From NCBI GenBank assembly GCA_030671095.1, contig DAOVAK010000230.1:1-5431 (forward strand): a stretch of DNA of 5,431 nt. The letters run 5' to 3'. A program made the translations under genes and the position numbers. The stretch is from Deltaproteobacteria bacterium (GTDB lineage Bacteria; Desulfobacterota; DSM-4660; Desulfatiglandales; HGW-15). Below are positions 1-5,431 of this stretch, piece after piece (the stretch's first letter is position 1; every line of letters starts with the position of its first letter). The notes beneath the pieces are model-generated. The model was not told the origin of the DNA, ran no database searches, and saw only the letters and a program-made list of their open reading frames with translations.

Positions 1-1176
1 TTCAAAGGTCATACAATCCTCTTCAATGGCGTCTTCTGCCTGGCGCGTAGACATCCTTTTAGTCCTTTTTACGAATGAGAAAGTTCTTCCAAAATAGAGG
101 GGAATAAGGGAGTCCATCATCAGATCCACGTCACATGCAGAGTCTCGATATCCTATGGTTAAGTCATATAGTATCCTTGCCCATAGATCGGTTGGGAAAG
201 CAAATACGCTATCTTTCATATCTTTCATCTCTAAGAGCTTCTTGTATACATCCTTAGAGAGAACTATCTCCCATACTTCCGTATACTGGTCGAAGCCGTT
301 ATGAAACTTTTGGTAAAGCTTGTCAGTATCCACCTCCACTTTGGGAGGCATCTCCACATCACCGAGACCAAACCCATAAATCGAAGTGGGCTTGCTATAC
401 TTCACGTTGATCCAGAAGGATTTAAAGTGTTTCATCATGGAAAAAATGGTCCCCACCACTTGTCTGAACATGGGGCCCAGATCCGCTCCCGGGTCTTTGG
501 GTCGATGTATCTTGGGTCTTCCCATAAAAGATTGGCAGACCTGGATTCCTTCATTAAGAGCGAGGGTCGTCATCCAGATATCAATTCCAAAATTGGCGAT
601 CGCCTCATCCCATATGGGGCTCTTCAGATAGACCTTGGCCAGATCACCAGCGAAACCGAAGTCTCCTCCGATAGGCTGCCGTACTCTCCTCCCGTACAGG
701 GCCCTTGACAGGGGATAGGCGATTCCATTGGTTATGGTGCCATCATACTTGTGTCTCACATAGAGGGGGGCCACAAAGGAAAAATCGCTAAAGAGGGGTT
801 CTGCCAGGTGTCTTATCCAGTCAGGTGTGATGCTCTTTAAGTCAGCGTCCACCACTGCAACGGCCTTTGCCTTAAGATCAACCACCTTCTGGAAAAGATT
901 CTTAAAATTGTTCCCCTTCCCTTTCACACCTGGAGGTGTGGAAATATATATCTTAGGCACTTCTGTAGGTGTATCTAAAAAGGCCTGTTTTGTATTATCA
1001 GGGGAATTGTTATCGCAGTTGATAATGACAGAACTTTTGTCAGGAAAATACTTGCCCAAACCTTCGCTGGCCATTTGGGTGGGAAAGCTGATGGAATCTG
1101 CCTCATTGTATGAGGGGATACATACGACCAGATCTGCCTTTTGGATGTTTTCCTGGTTAACCTCACTCTCGAACAT
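1..1176 (-). CDS. GT81-like glycosyltransferase (second sugar transferase of the cassette), 3' end cut by window edge
   Basis: This frame is open for 392 codons and is still open at base 1, so the C-terminus is missing. It is a GT-A fold nucleotide-sugar transferase resembling glucosyl-3-phosphoglycerate synthase (GpgS, CAZy GT81). Residues 14-27 form the first beta strand with PSYNEAD, 85-90 are KGKGNN, and 110-112 are the metal-binding DAD. GGD lies at 170-172, FGID at 196-199, and KIHRP (His224) is followed by LGPMFRQV near 233-240. This order matches mycobacterial GpgS, including the KGK loop, the DxD and the LGxMxRQV stretch. I see no signal peptide or membrane segment, so it should be cytosolic. 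I chose ATG 1176 because GGAGGA lies 10 bases upstream; ATG 1194, six codons earlier, has no ribosome site. It follows the phosphatase gene after 195 bases. By context it adds a sugar to glycerate, phosphoglycerate or glucosyl-(phospho)glycerate. Donor and acceptor are inference. Confidence 0.85.
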   Translation of the reverse strand, partial: MFESEVNQENIQKADLVVCIPSYNEADSISFPTQMASEGLGKYFPDKSSVIINCDNNSPDNTKQAFLDTPTEVPKIYISTPPGVKGKGNNFKNLFQKVVDLKAKAVAVVDADLKSITPDWIRHLAEPLFSDFSFVAPLYVRHKYDGTITNGIAYPLSRALYGRRVRQPIGGDFGFAGDLAKVYLKSPIWDEAIANFGIDIWMTTLALNEGIQVCQSFMGRPKIHRPKDPGADLGPMFRQVVGTIFSMMKHFKSFWINVKYSKPTSIYGFGLGDVEMPPKVEVDTDKLYQKFHNGFDQYTEVWEIVLSKDVYKKLLEMKDMKDSVFAFPTDLWARILYDLTIGYRDSACDVDLMMDSLIPLYFGRTFSFVKRTKRMSTRQAEDAIEEDCMTFE

Positions 1177-1186
1177 TTTGAGAAAG

Positions 1187-1192
1187 TCCTCC
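1187..1192 (-). promoter_or_regulatory. Shine-Dalgarno GGAGGA that decides the start of the left glycosyltransferase
   Basis: GGAGGA on the minus strand ends 10 bases before ATG 1176. It overlaps the first codons that would be used from ATG 1194. The bases upstream of ATG 1194 (CACAGTTTTAG) show no purine-rich site, so the shorter product is preferred. Confidence 0.6.
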
Positions 1193-1205
1193 ATCTAAAA
1201 CTGTG

Positions 1206-1217
1206 GGGCTTCGGCCC
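1206..1217. other. Small stem-loop GGGC-TTCG-GCCC in the spacer
   Basis: A perfect 4-bp GC stem closes a TTCG loop (read as CGAA on the transcribed minus strand). It lies about 30 bases before the left glycosyltransferase start, in the leader of that gene if it is cotranscribed from upstream. No T-run follows on either strand, so I do not call it a terminator. The stem is short and may be incidental. Confidence 0.3.
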
Positions 1218-1220
1218 AAT

Positions 1221-1260
1221 GGGAGCGTTGGAGTAATGTATTGGAGCATTGGAGTGATGG
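1221..1260. repeat. Short imperfect tandem repeat built on TTGGAG
   Basis: TTGGAG occurs at 1228-1233, 1241-1246 and 1249-1254, preceded by GGGAG at 1221. Each copy is followed by a variable T/C-A/G-A/T segment (TAATG, CATTG, TGATG). The block sits in the non-coding spacer between the phosphatase and left glycosyltransferase genes and encodes nothing in any frame I can support. The rest of the spacer (1261-1371) shows no terminator and no convincing promoter. Confidence 0.55.
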
Positions 1261-1371
1261 GCTAAGGAAGAAGAATTTTATACCTCTGTCACCCGCTACT
1301 CTAGTGCTCTATCCCTCCACACCTACCAGTCTCGGCTTAAATCTCACGATGCCAGACAGTCAAAATCAGTC

Positions 1372-2226
1372 TTATTTAGCAGTCTGTTTATGTAACAAGT
1401 CTAGGACTGCGGCATTCCAACCCTTCGGTCCCTTCTCTTTCGTAATTTGCAGGCCAGGAATCATATCCTGCAGTCCGGGAAACTGACGCGAAGAACGAAT
1501 CAACACGGGATGATTCACCCTTTTAAGCATACTGAAATCATTGGGGCTATCGCCAAGAGCCATCGTCACAACGTGAGAATGATGTTCGCCGTACCATGCC
1601 ACAAGCCTCTCAACGGATACGCCCTTGTCGTTTTTTCCGTGCAGGTGATAGAAACGTCCTCCGCTGGTGACGCTTAGACCTCTTTGCTTTGCAGCATCAT
1701 ATAGGGCATCAGGATCTCTCTCCCCCTCTTCCAAGAGGAGGAACGGTTCATCATATTCTCTCAGGGATGCCAGACGTGAGGACTCCAGATCCAGCCCTGT
1801 GAGATGAGAGATCTCTTCGAAGGGCATATCTGAAAAGCCTCGAATCTTCCACCCCAGCTCGTCTCGGATCTCTCGAAGGGACTTGATCAACAGATCATAA
1901 GGCCAACCGAGAGACCATTTCCACAGACCGTCCTCAAGAACCGCATCAGGGGGAACCGGATGAGATCCCTCTTCAGGGAAAAAGATTCCTCCACCATTTT
2001 CAGAGATAAACGGAGAGGTCAATCCCAATTCATGTCGAAGAACGTCCATCTCTGCTCGGGTCTTGCTGGAGACCAGGATAAGAGGCACCTGAAGCTGCTT
2101 GCAGAGATTCAAGGCAGGTTTTGCCTCTTTCCACTCATAGGAGTCGTGATCAAGCAGTGTACCATCAAGATCAGAAAATATAACAACAAAGGGGACAAGG
2201 GGTTTAGGAGAAACGCCTTTTCTCAT
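1372..2226 (-). CDS. HAD-IIB sugar-phosphoglycerate phosphatase (MpgP/GpgP type)
   Basis: The 284-residue product is a HAD-superfamily phosphatase of the mannosyl-3-phosphoglycerate phosphatase family. Such enzymes remove the phosphate from mannosyl- or glucosyl-3-phosphoglycerate to give the free glycerate glycoside. Motif I is DLDGTLLD at 19-26 (nucleophile Asp19, acid/base Asp21). Motif II is the Ser in LVSSKTR at 51-57, and SENGGG follows at 75-80. The cap domain spans roughly 85-190. Lys201 in NDKG is the motif III lysine, and GDSPND at 225-230 is motif IV. The ending GPKGWNAAVLDLL fits the family, and length is normal. ATG 2226 is preferred to TTG 2232, two codons earlier. The start overlaps the upstream glycosyltransferase gene by 23 bases with only a weak ribosome site (AAGTGG), which suggests translational coupling. 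That overlap supports action on the transferase's product. Glucosyl versus mannosyl substrate, or a mannosylglucosyl one, cannot be decided here. Confidence 0.9.
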   Translation of the reverse strand: MRKGVSPKPLVPFVVIFSDLDGTLLDHDSYEWKEAKPALNLCKQLQVPLILVSSKTRAEMDVLRHELGLTSPFISENGGGIFFPEEGSHPVPPDAVLEDGLWKWSLGWPYDLLIKSLREIRDELGWKIRGFSDMPFEEISHLTGLDLESSRLASLREYDEPFLLLEEGERDPDALYDAAKQRGLSVTSGGRFYHLHGKNDKGVSVERLVAWYGEHHSHVVTMALGDSPNDFSMLKRVNHPVLIRSSRQFPGLQDMIPGLQITKEKGPKGWNAAVLDLLHKQTAK

Positions 2227-3568
2227 TCTCAACCACTTCGATCAAATCATAGAAGATTCGAGGCAGCTTATTAGAGACCCGCTCCCATGATACTGTTGTG
2301 GGTGTCTCAAAGACACTCTGTTCCGTTTTTCTTTCCGCCGAGAGGATAGCTTCTGCGAGGCCATTTTCCAAGAATGGCTTGAACTCTGGATAGGAATTGA
2401 CGAACCGCAAAAACCTCTCTGTGATTCTGTAAGGGGAGGTGAGCAATTCCCCGGCACGGAGGATGGAATTTCGCAAGACATTTCTGACAAGATTTTCTTC
2501 CGCCTCCCTGTCATAGTTCAGGTTGCTGAAACTGGCATCATCAGAATATTTCTTGATCTGATCTTCGGCCACACCCTGATAAGTGATAGTCAGGTCCCTG
2601 AAAAACGTGTCAGAGATTTCCAGCCCTTCTTCTATCACTAGGGCATTCATCAGGGTGGTTACAATATCTACAGCCATACGATTGAGCCCCTTGCCCTGGT
2701 CCTGCTCGGAGACCTCCTGATGTTTATGGTCGAAGGGCGCCTCGGAAAACATGACCTGAGCCGGGGCAGAGGCCTTTCGATAGACCTCTATCAACGTAAA
2801 TATCTCCACGCCCCAGTTGGTTGCAAATCGCATCTTTTTCAACAGGTCCACATGAAAGGCCACCTCACCAGAGAGCTGGTAATGAAACCCCAGCAAGAAA
2901 TCAATCAGGCGCAACATCTTTTCTTCTCTGCTCTCGGTGAACTTCCTGTTGAGCGCAAGGAGAAGAGGATCCAGGAGAAGCCGTTTGACTCTACCGTACA
3001 AAGCCCTTTCCTTAAGGCGGGCGTAGTAGGCCTTTGAGAAATCGTAGCCCAAGGTCACGACGGGATAAAAAAGGCGGTCTAGATGCACCCGTTTGAATGT
3101 CCTGATATCCGCATCGATGAGTCCTATGGATTCTGCTCCCAGGGCGATGGCGATGCCAAAGCTAAGGAACATATTCTTGCCCTTGCCAGGTTCCTGGATA
3201 TTGAACCCGGCTCCGTTCAGCTGGTCGTAGATGTTGCTGAAGCCGGGTCCATCGTTCCACTGAAGCAAGTGGTTTCTGATTCCGTACTTCTTAAGAAGAT
3301 CCCGCAACATGAATGCCTCTTCTTCGGAAGCCTTGTCCAGGCCGAAAATGATCTGAGAAATATATGTGGTAGCCTTCAATTGTCTCAGGATATTCTCAAA
3401 CACGGGAAGATTATCTCCATCCGTGTACTCGCTGGCGAGGAGTGGAATAATCAATACCGTCTTCTTCCACCTGGAATGGAGCCTGAGCTGGGTTCTCAGA
3501 TGCTTTCGATCCTGCTTGAGTATGTGGAATGTGGTAAGCTGGACGCGATTTTGGGAGAAATCGGAAAT
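2204..3568 (-). CDS. GT81-like glucosyl-3-phosphoglycerate / glucosylglycerate synthase, probable ATT start
   Basis: The 454-residue product is a retaining GT-A transferase resembling GpgS and glucosylglycerate synthase, which join a sugar from a nucleotide donor to 3-phosphoglycerate or glycerate. The first beta strand is VLIIPLLASEY near 38-47. The phosphate-binding loop GKGK is at 128-131 and the metal-binding DAD at 152-154. KAYYAR is at 179-184, SGE at 233-235, WGVEI at 252-256, and DHKHQ at 280-284 carries the probable metal-binding histidine. The rest is a helical C-terminal region. The frame contains no ATG before the catalytic domain. A TTG at 3454 would remove 38 residues, including SDFSQN...LTTFH. 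That stretch resembles the ADFYQN...TTLH N-terminus I recall for this family. ATT at 3568 lies 6 bases after GGAGGT, so I place the start there. It heads the cassette, with the phosphatase gene overlapping its end. No signal peptide is visible. The family call is firm; the exact sugar and acceptor are inferred. Confidence 0.85.
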   Translation of the reverse strand: MSDFSQNRVQLTTFHILKQDRKHLRTQLRLHSRWKKTVLIIPLLASEYTDGDNLPVFENILRQLKATTYISQIIFGLDKASEEEAFMLRDLLKKYGIRNHLLQWNDGPGFSNIYDQLNGAGFNIQEPGKGKNMFLSFGIAIALGAESIGLIDADIRTFKRVHLDRLFYPVVTLGYDFSKAYYARLKERALYGRVKRLLLDPLLLALNRKFTESREEKMLRLIDFLLGFHYQLSGEVAFHVDLLKKMRFATNWGVEIFTLIEVYRKASAPAQVMFSEAPFDHKHQEVSEQDQGKGLNRMAVDIVTTLMNALVIEEGLEISDTFFRDLTITYQGVAEDQIKKYSDDASFSNLNYDREAEENLVRNVLRNSILRAGELLTSPYRITERFLRFVNSYPEFKPFLENGLAEAILSAERKTEQSVFETPTTVSWERVSNKLPRIFYDLIEVVENEKRRFS

Positions 3569-3574
3569 AGTCTC

Positions 3575-3580
3575 ACCTCC
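3575..3580 (-). promoter_or_regulatory. Strong Shine-Dalgarno GGAGGT in front of an ATT codon
   Basis: GGAGGT (within GTGGAGGTGAG) is the best ribosome site in the window. It is followed by six bases and then ATT at 3568-3566, in frame with the glycosyltransferase. The frame is closed by TAA at 3592-3590, so initiation must be at or below 3589. No ATG, GTG or TTG occurs within initiation distance in this frame. Confidence 0.75.
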
Positions 3581-3583
3581 ACT

Positions 3584-3610
3584 TTTAGTTTATCCGGTCT
3601 GGAAACTAAA
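3584..3610. promoter_or_regulatory. Perfect 8-bp inverted repeat over the -10 box and start region, candidate operator
   Basis: TTTAGTTT at 3584-3591 and AAACTAAA at 3603-3610 are exact reverse complements separated by 11 bases. One arm contains the predicted -10 box; the other lies between the predicted transcription start and the Shine-Dalgarno. Because one arm is not transcribed, this would act as a DNA site, for example for a dimeric repressor, rather than as an RNA hairpin. The arms are AT-rich, so chance cannot be excluded. Confidence 0.45.
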
Positions 3611-3631
3611 GAAAACCCTGTTAATTGTCAA
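3603..3631 (-). promoter_or_regulatory. Sigma-70 type promoter of the glycosyltransferase cassette
   Basis: On the minus strand a consensus -35 TTGACA (3631-3626) is followed by exactly 17 bases and TAGTTT (3608-3603) as -10. The -10 keeps the first TA and last T of TATAAT. Transcription would start near 3596, giving a leader of about 28 bases that contains the GGAGGT site. It lies in the 191-base spacer downstream of ruvB, so the cassette can be transcribed independently of ruvAB. Confidence 0.65.
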
Positions 3632-3759
3632 CTTTCTCTAACAATCATCAATAATTCAATCCCTTTGGTCGCTTCAGGGGTCATAAGGATGGGCTGACAG
3701 AAAGACAAGATGAGAGATGGTATGGCGGGTTTTTCGGATAATGAGTTAAGTGTCACAGT

Positions 3760-4788
3760 TCAAAACAATTTCTTCTGAACGGATTCCACATCATCTCCCA
3801 TCTTAAGACCGAAATGCTGATAGGCCCGTTTTGTAGCCACTCTTCCTCTGGAGGTCCGTTTTATGTAACCTCTCTGTATCAGAAAGGGTTCATAGACATC
3901 CACAAGGGTGTCCTTCTCCTCACAGACCGCGGTTGAGAGGGTATCCAGACCGATAGGGCCACCATTGAATTTTTCTATAATGGTCAACATTATGTGGCGG
4001 TCCATCTTATCCAGGCCCTTTTCATCCACATTCAACATATCCAAGGCCTGCATGGCCACATCGCGAGTAATAACTCCTTCCGCCTCAACCTGGGCATAAT
4101 CTCGAACCCTTCTAAGGATCCTGTTGGCTACCCTTGGTGTTCCTCTTGATCTCTTCGCGATCTCATGGGCGCCTTTATCGTTGATGGGGATTTCCAAAAG
4201 CTCAGCGGAGCGCACCACAATCTTCTCCAGATCTTCTGCCTGGTAGAAATCGACCCTCAATATGACGCCAAAACGCTCTCTAAGAGGTGGTGTCAAAAGA
4301 CCGGTCCGAGTCGTCGCACCCACCAGAGTGAATGGTGGGAGGGGGATCTTCATGGTACGGGCTGAAGGACCCTGCCCAATGATAATATCGAGTTGAAAGT
4401 CCTCCATGGCTGGATATAGAACCTCTTCCACCACGCGGTTGAGACGATGGACCTCATCAATGAAAAGGACATCCCTGGGGTCAAGGCTGGTGAGGATGGC
4501 GGCGAGATCCCCGGCCCTTTCCAACACCGGCCCCGAAGTCCCTTTGATGTTCACCTCCAGCTCATTGGCTATAATGTAGGCGAGGGAGGTTTTACCCAAT
4601 CCTGGACTGCCATGAAAGAGGACGTGATCTAAAGCATCGGAACGTCCTTTGGCCGCTTCAATGAATACCCTGAGGTTTCGTTTCAGCTCTTCCTGGCCCA
4701 CGTATTCATCGAGACTCCTGGGCCTCAGGCTTATTTCCGCGGGAATCTCAGCTGGTTCTGGTTTTGGGTCTATCACGCTGTCTTTCAT
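3760..4788 (-). CDS. ruvB: Holliday junction branch-migration ATPase RuvB
   Basis: The 342-residue protein is the AAA+ motor that, with RuvA, drives branch migration of Holliday junctions in recombinational repair. Walker A is GSPGLGKT at 60-67, with Ser where most RuvB have Pro (GPPGLGKT). Walker B is FIDEVH at 109-114. The RuvA-contacting beta-hairpin region follows near 131-152, sensor 1 is ATTR at 158-161, and the arginine-finger segment is LRERFG at 169-174. The sensor-2 region contains GTPRVANR, and the C-terminal winged helix includes GGPIGLDTL and [11 protein letters not shown]. Full length is normal for the family, and the start at ATG 4788 gives a standard N-terminus leading to LRP and the YVGQ motif. 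The bases before the ATG (GACGGACAGCTC) hold only a weak ribosome site. ruvA lies upstream in the same direction but 310 bases away. No clear terminator follows the stop codon. Confidence 0.97.
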   Translation of the reverse strand: MKDSVIDPKPEPAEIPAEISLRPRSLDEYVGQEELKRNLRVFIEAAKGRSDALDHVLFHGSPGLGKTSLAYIIANELEVNIKGTSGPVLERAGDLAAILTSLDPRDVLFIDEVHRLNRVVEEVLYPAMEDFQLDIIIGQGPSARTMKIPLPPFTLVGATTRTGLLTPPLRERFGVILRVDFYQAEDLEKIVVRSAELLEIPINDKGAHEIAKRSRGTPRVANRILRRVRDYAQVEAEGVITRDVAMQALDMLNVDEKGLDKMDRHIMLTIIEKFNGGPIGLDTLSTAVCEEKDTLVDVYEPFLIQRGYIKRTSRGRVATKRAYQHFGLKMGDDVESVQKKLF

Positions 4789-4872
4789 GAGCTGTCCGTC
4801 ACTCGTTAGTAAGGTTCAGATTTGTTGGCACAATCCTCGCCAATCTTCTCCCGCCGGCTTCCAGCTCGTAGA

Positions 4873-4892
4873 GGCCGTAGGCCCTACGGGCC
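4873..4892. repeat. Near-perfect palindrome in the ruvA-ruvB spacer
   Basis: CCGTAG (4875-4880), loop GCC, CTACGG (4884-4889) form a 6-bp stem. It extends by two more G-C pairs (GG at 4873-4874 with CC at 4891-4892) if G4890 is bulged. Inside a ruvAB transcript it would fold into a stable hairpin. No T-run adjoins it. Confidence 0.55.
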
Positions 4893-4895
4893 GGA

Positions 4896-4925
4896 GGCAA
4901 GGCGATATCTATTTCGCTCCTTGCC
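4896..4925. repeat. Inverted repeat GGCAAGG / CCTTGCC in the ruvA-ruvB spacer
   Basis: GGCAAGG at 4896-4902 and CCTTGCC at 4919-4925 are exact reverse complements around a 16-base centre that itself contains the palindrome GATATC (4904-4909). It lies three bases from the neighbouring palindrome. The pair together looks like an intergenic repeat element of the REP/BIME kind, though only one copy is present in this window. Confidence 0.5.
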
Positions 4926-5098
4926 GGTGGTCTGAGTAGAATCTTTTTTGAGATATCACCTTTCGGAGACCCGCATTGCCTCCGAATAAACGAGATCAAA
5001 AGCCAACACCTGTGAACTTTAACCGTTCGCTGTAGGTTTTAGTTGCTATTTTTTTTCAAATGACCACGAACCATTGACGACTGACTTGCGGAGCAAGG

Positions 5099-5431
5099 CT
5101 AACCAGCAAGCAGTCTGAGAGCCTCCTTAATCAGATTTTCCAGGCTAACATCTTTTACACGATTCAATGCTTTTTCTACAGCCCTTTTCGCCGACTTGGG
5201 TGGGTAACCCAAGTTCAGCAGGGCCGAAAGGGCATCATTAAAGATCCTTTTATCCTCATCGGTGACAATTTTGGCAGGTGGCGCCTCCGAATCTCCCCGG
5301 ACTCCCAGGGCTTTGTCCTTCAATTCAAGTGCGATTCTTTCAGCCGTTTTTTTCCCCACACCAGGAATGGACTGCAATCTCAGTGCATCCCCATGCGCCA
5401 TGGCCTCCAGCAAATCATCAGGACCAATCCC
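5099..5431 (-). CDS. ruvA: Holliday junction DNA-binding protein RuvA, C-terminal part (5' end cut by window edge)
   Basis: The last 110 residues are present; the N-terminal OB-fold domain lies outside the window. The visible part begins GIGPDDLLEA and then shows the second helix-hairpin-helix, SIPGVGKKTAERIALEL, which contacts the junction backbone. A flexible linker rich in Pro/Ala/Gly/Glu follows (around DSEAPPAK). The C-terminal domain III, with DALSALLNLGYPPKSAKRAV, is the three-helix domain that binds RuvB. The protein ends LLAG with a TAG stop. RuvA tetramers hold the four-way junction for the RuvB motor encoded next on the same strand. The frame is open through base 5431, so any start inside the window would be artificial. 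Confidence 0.95.
   Translation of the reverse strand, partial: GIGPDDLLEAMAHGDALRLQSIPGVGKKTAERIALELKDKALGVRGDSEAPPAKIVTDEDKRIFNDALSALLNLGYPPKSAKRAVEKALNRVKDVSLENLIKEALRLLAG

Larger units (their letters stand above)
4789..5098. other. Long ruvA-ruvB spacer rich in palindromes
   Basis: ruvA and ruvB are often adjacent or nearly so; here 310 bases separate them. The 4850-4930 part is GC-rich and carries two palindromes described separately. The 5000-5098 part is AT-richer, with a T8 run at 5051-5058 on the plus strand and a 5-bp stem CTTGC-GGA-GCAAG (5085-5097) just past the ruvA stop. That stem is not followed by a T-run on the minus strand, so I do not call a terminator. A minus-strand frame of 66 codons (TTG 4999 to TGA 4799) fills much of the spacer and stops 10 bases before ruvB. 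It has no recognisable domain and crosses both palindromes, so I read it as probably non-coding. Confidence 0.6.

Noticed and set aside
301..708. 135-codon plus-strand open frame
   Set aside because: Antisense to the left glycosyltransferase, whose motifs continue unbroken on the minus strand; its low-complexity His-rich start is not a known protein.
827..1198. 123-codon plus-strand open frame
   Set aside because: Exact antisense of the DAD and PSYNEAD regions of the left glycosyltransferase.
1277..1305. TATAAA on the minus strand (1282-1277) as a promoter for the left glycosyltransferase
   Set aside because: No acceptable -35 lies 16-18 bases upstream (ACTAGA or similar only).
2227..2232. 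TTG at 2232 as phosphatase start
   Set aside because: An ATG lies two codons later with the same context; the difference is two residues and ATG is the more likely initiator.
2204..3454. Shorter glycosyltransferase starting at TTG 3454
   Set aside because: It would begin inside the first beta strand of the GT-A fold (KKTVLIIPLL), drop the conserved-looking N-terminus, and ignore the far stronger ribosome site at 3575-3580.
3628..3684. 18-residue minus-strand frame (ATG 3684) in the ruvB-glycosyltransferase spacer
   Set aside because: No ribosome site precedes it and its stop overlaps the -35 box of the cassette promoter.
3083..3697. 204-codon plus-strand open frame
   Set aside because: It lies antisense to the 5' part of the glycosyltransferase and its promoter, has no ribosome site or recognisable domain, and the minus-strand frame carries clear GT-A motifs.
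5085..5097. CTTGC-GGA-GCAAG stem after ruvA as terminator
   Set aside because: Short stem with no T-run following on the minus strand, and ruvB continues downstream in the same direction.
1..5431. CRISPR arrays, tRNA or rRNA genes, insertion sequences, phage or defence genes
   Set aside because: Looked for on both strands; no regularly spaced repeats, no tRNA-like folds, no transposase or integrase frames were seen.

Overview
The window is about 5.4 kb of bacterial chromosome with every credible gene on the minus strand. Gene order and protein character resemble an anaerobic Desulfobacterota (deltaproteobacterial) type genome. That assignment is an impression from the RuvAB and glycosyltransferase sequences, not a computed placement. 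Read in the direction of transcription, from high to low coordinates, the order is ruvA (3' part only), a 310-base spacer, ruvB, a 191-base spacer with a promoter, a GT81-like glycosyltransferase, an overlapping HAD-IIB phosphatase, a 195-base spacer with short repeats, and a second GT81-like glycosyltransferase that runs off the left edge.

Right part (3760-5431): ruvA and ruvB encode the Holliday-junction branch-migration machinery. The spacer between them is unusually long and rich in palindromes. It also holds a 66-codon open frame that ends 10 bases before ruvB; I do not accept it as a gene.

Left part (1-3631): a sugar-glycerate cassette. It contains two GT-A glycosyltransferases of the glucosyl-3-phosphoglycerate / glucosylglycerate synthase type, both with a DAD metal motif. 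Between them lies a mannosyl/glucosyl-3-phosphoglycerate phosphatase. The simplest reading is synthesis of a charged compatible solute: glucosylglycerate, mannosylglycerate or, because there are two transferases, a three-unit product such as mannosylglucosylglycerate. The exact product cannot be read from the sequence.

The most notable detail is the start of the first glycosyltransferase. Reading frame, N-terminal family resemblance, a strong Shine-Dalgarno (GGAGGT), its 6-base spacing and a TTGACA-17-TAGTTT promoter all point to initiation at an ATT codon at 3568. There is no ATG in that frame upstream of the catalytic domain. A perfect 8-bp inverted repeat covers the -10 box and the transcription start region and could be an operator.
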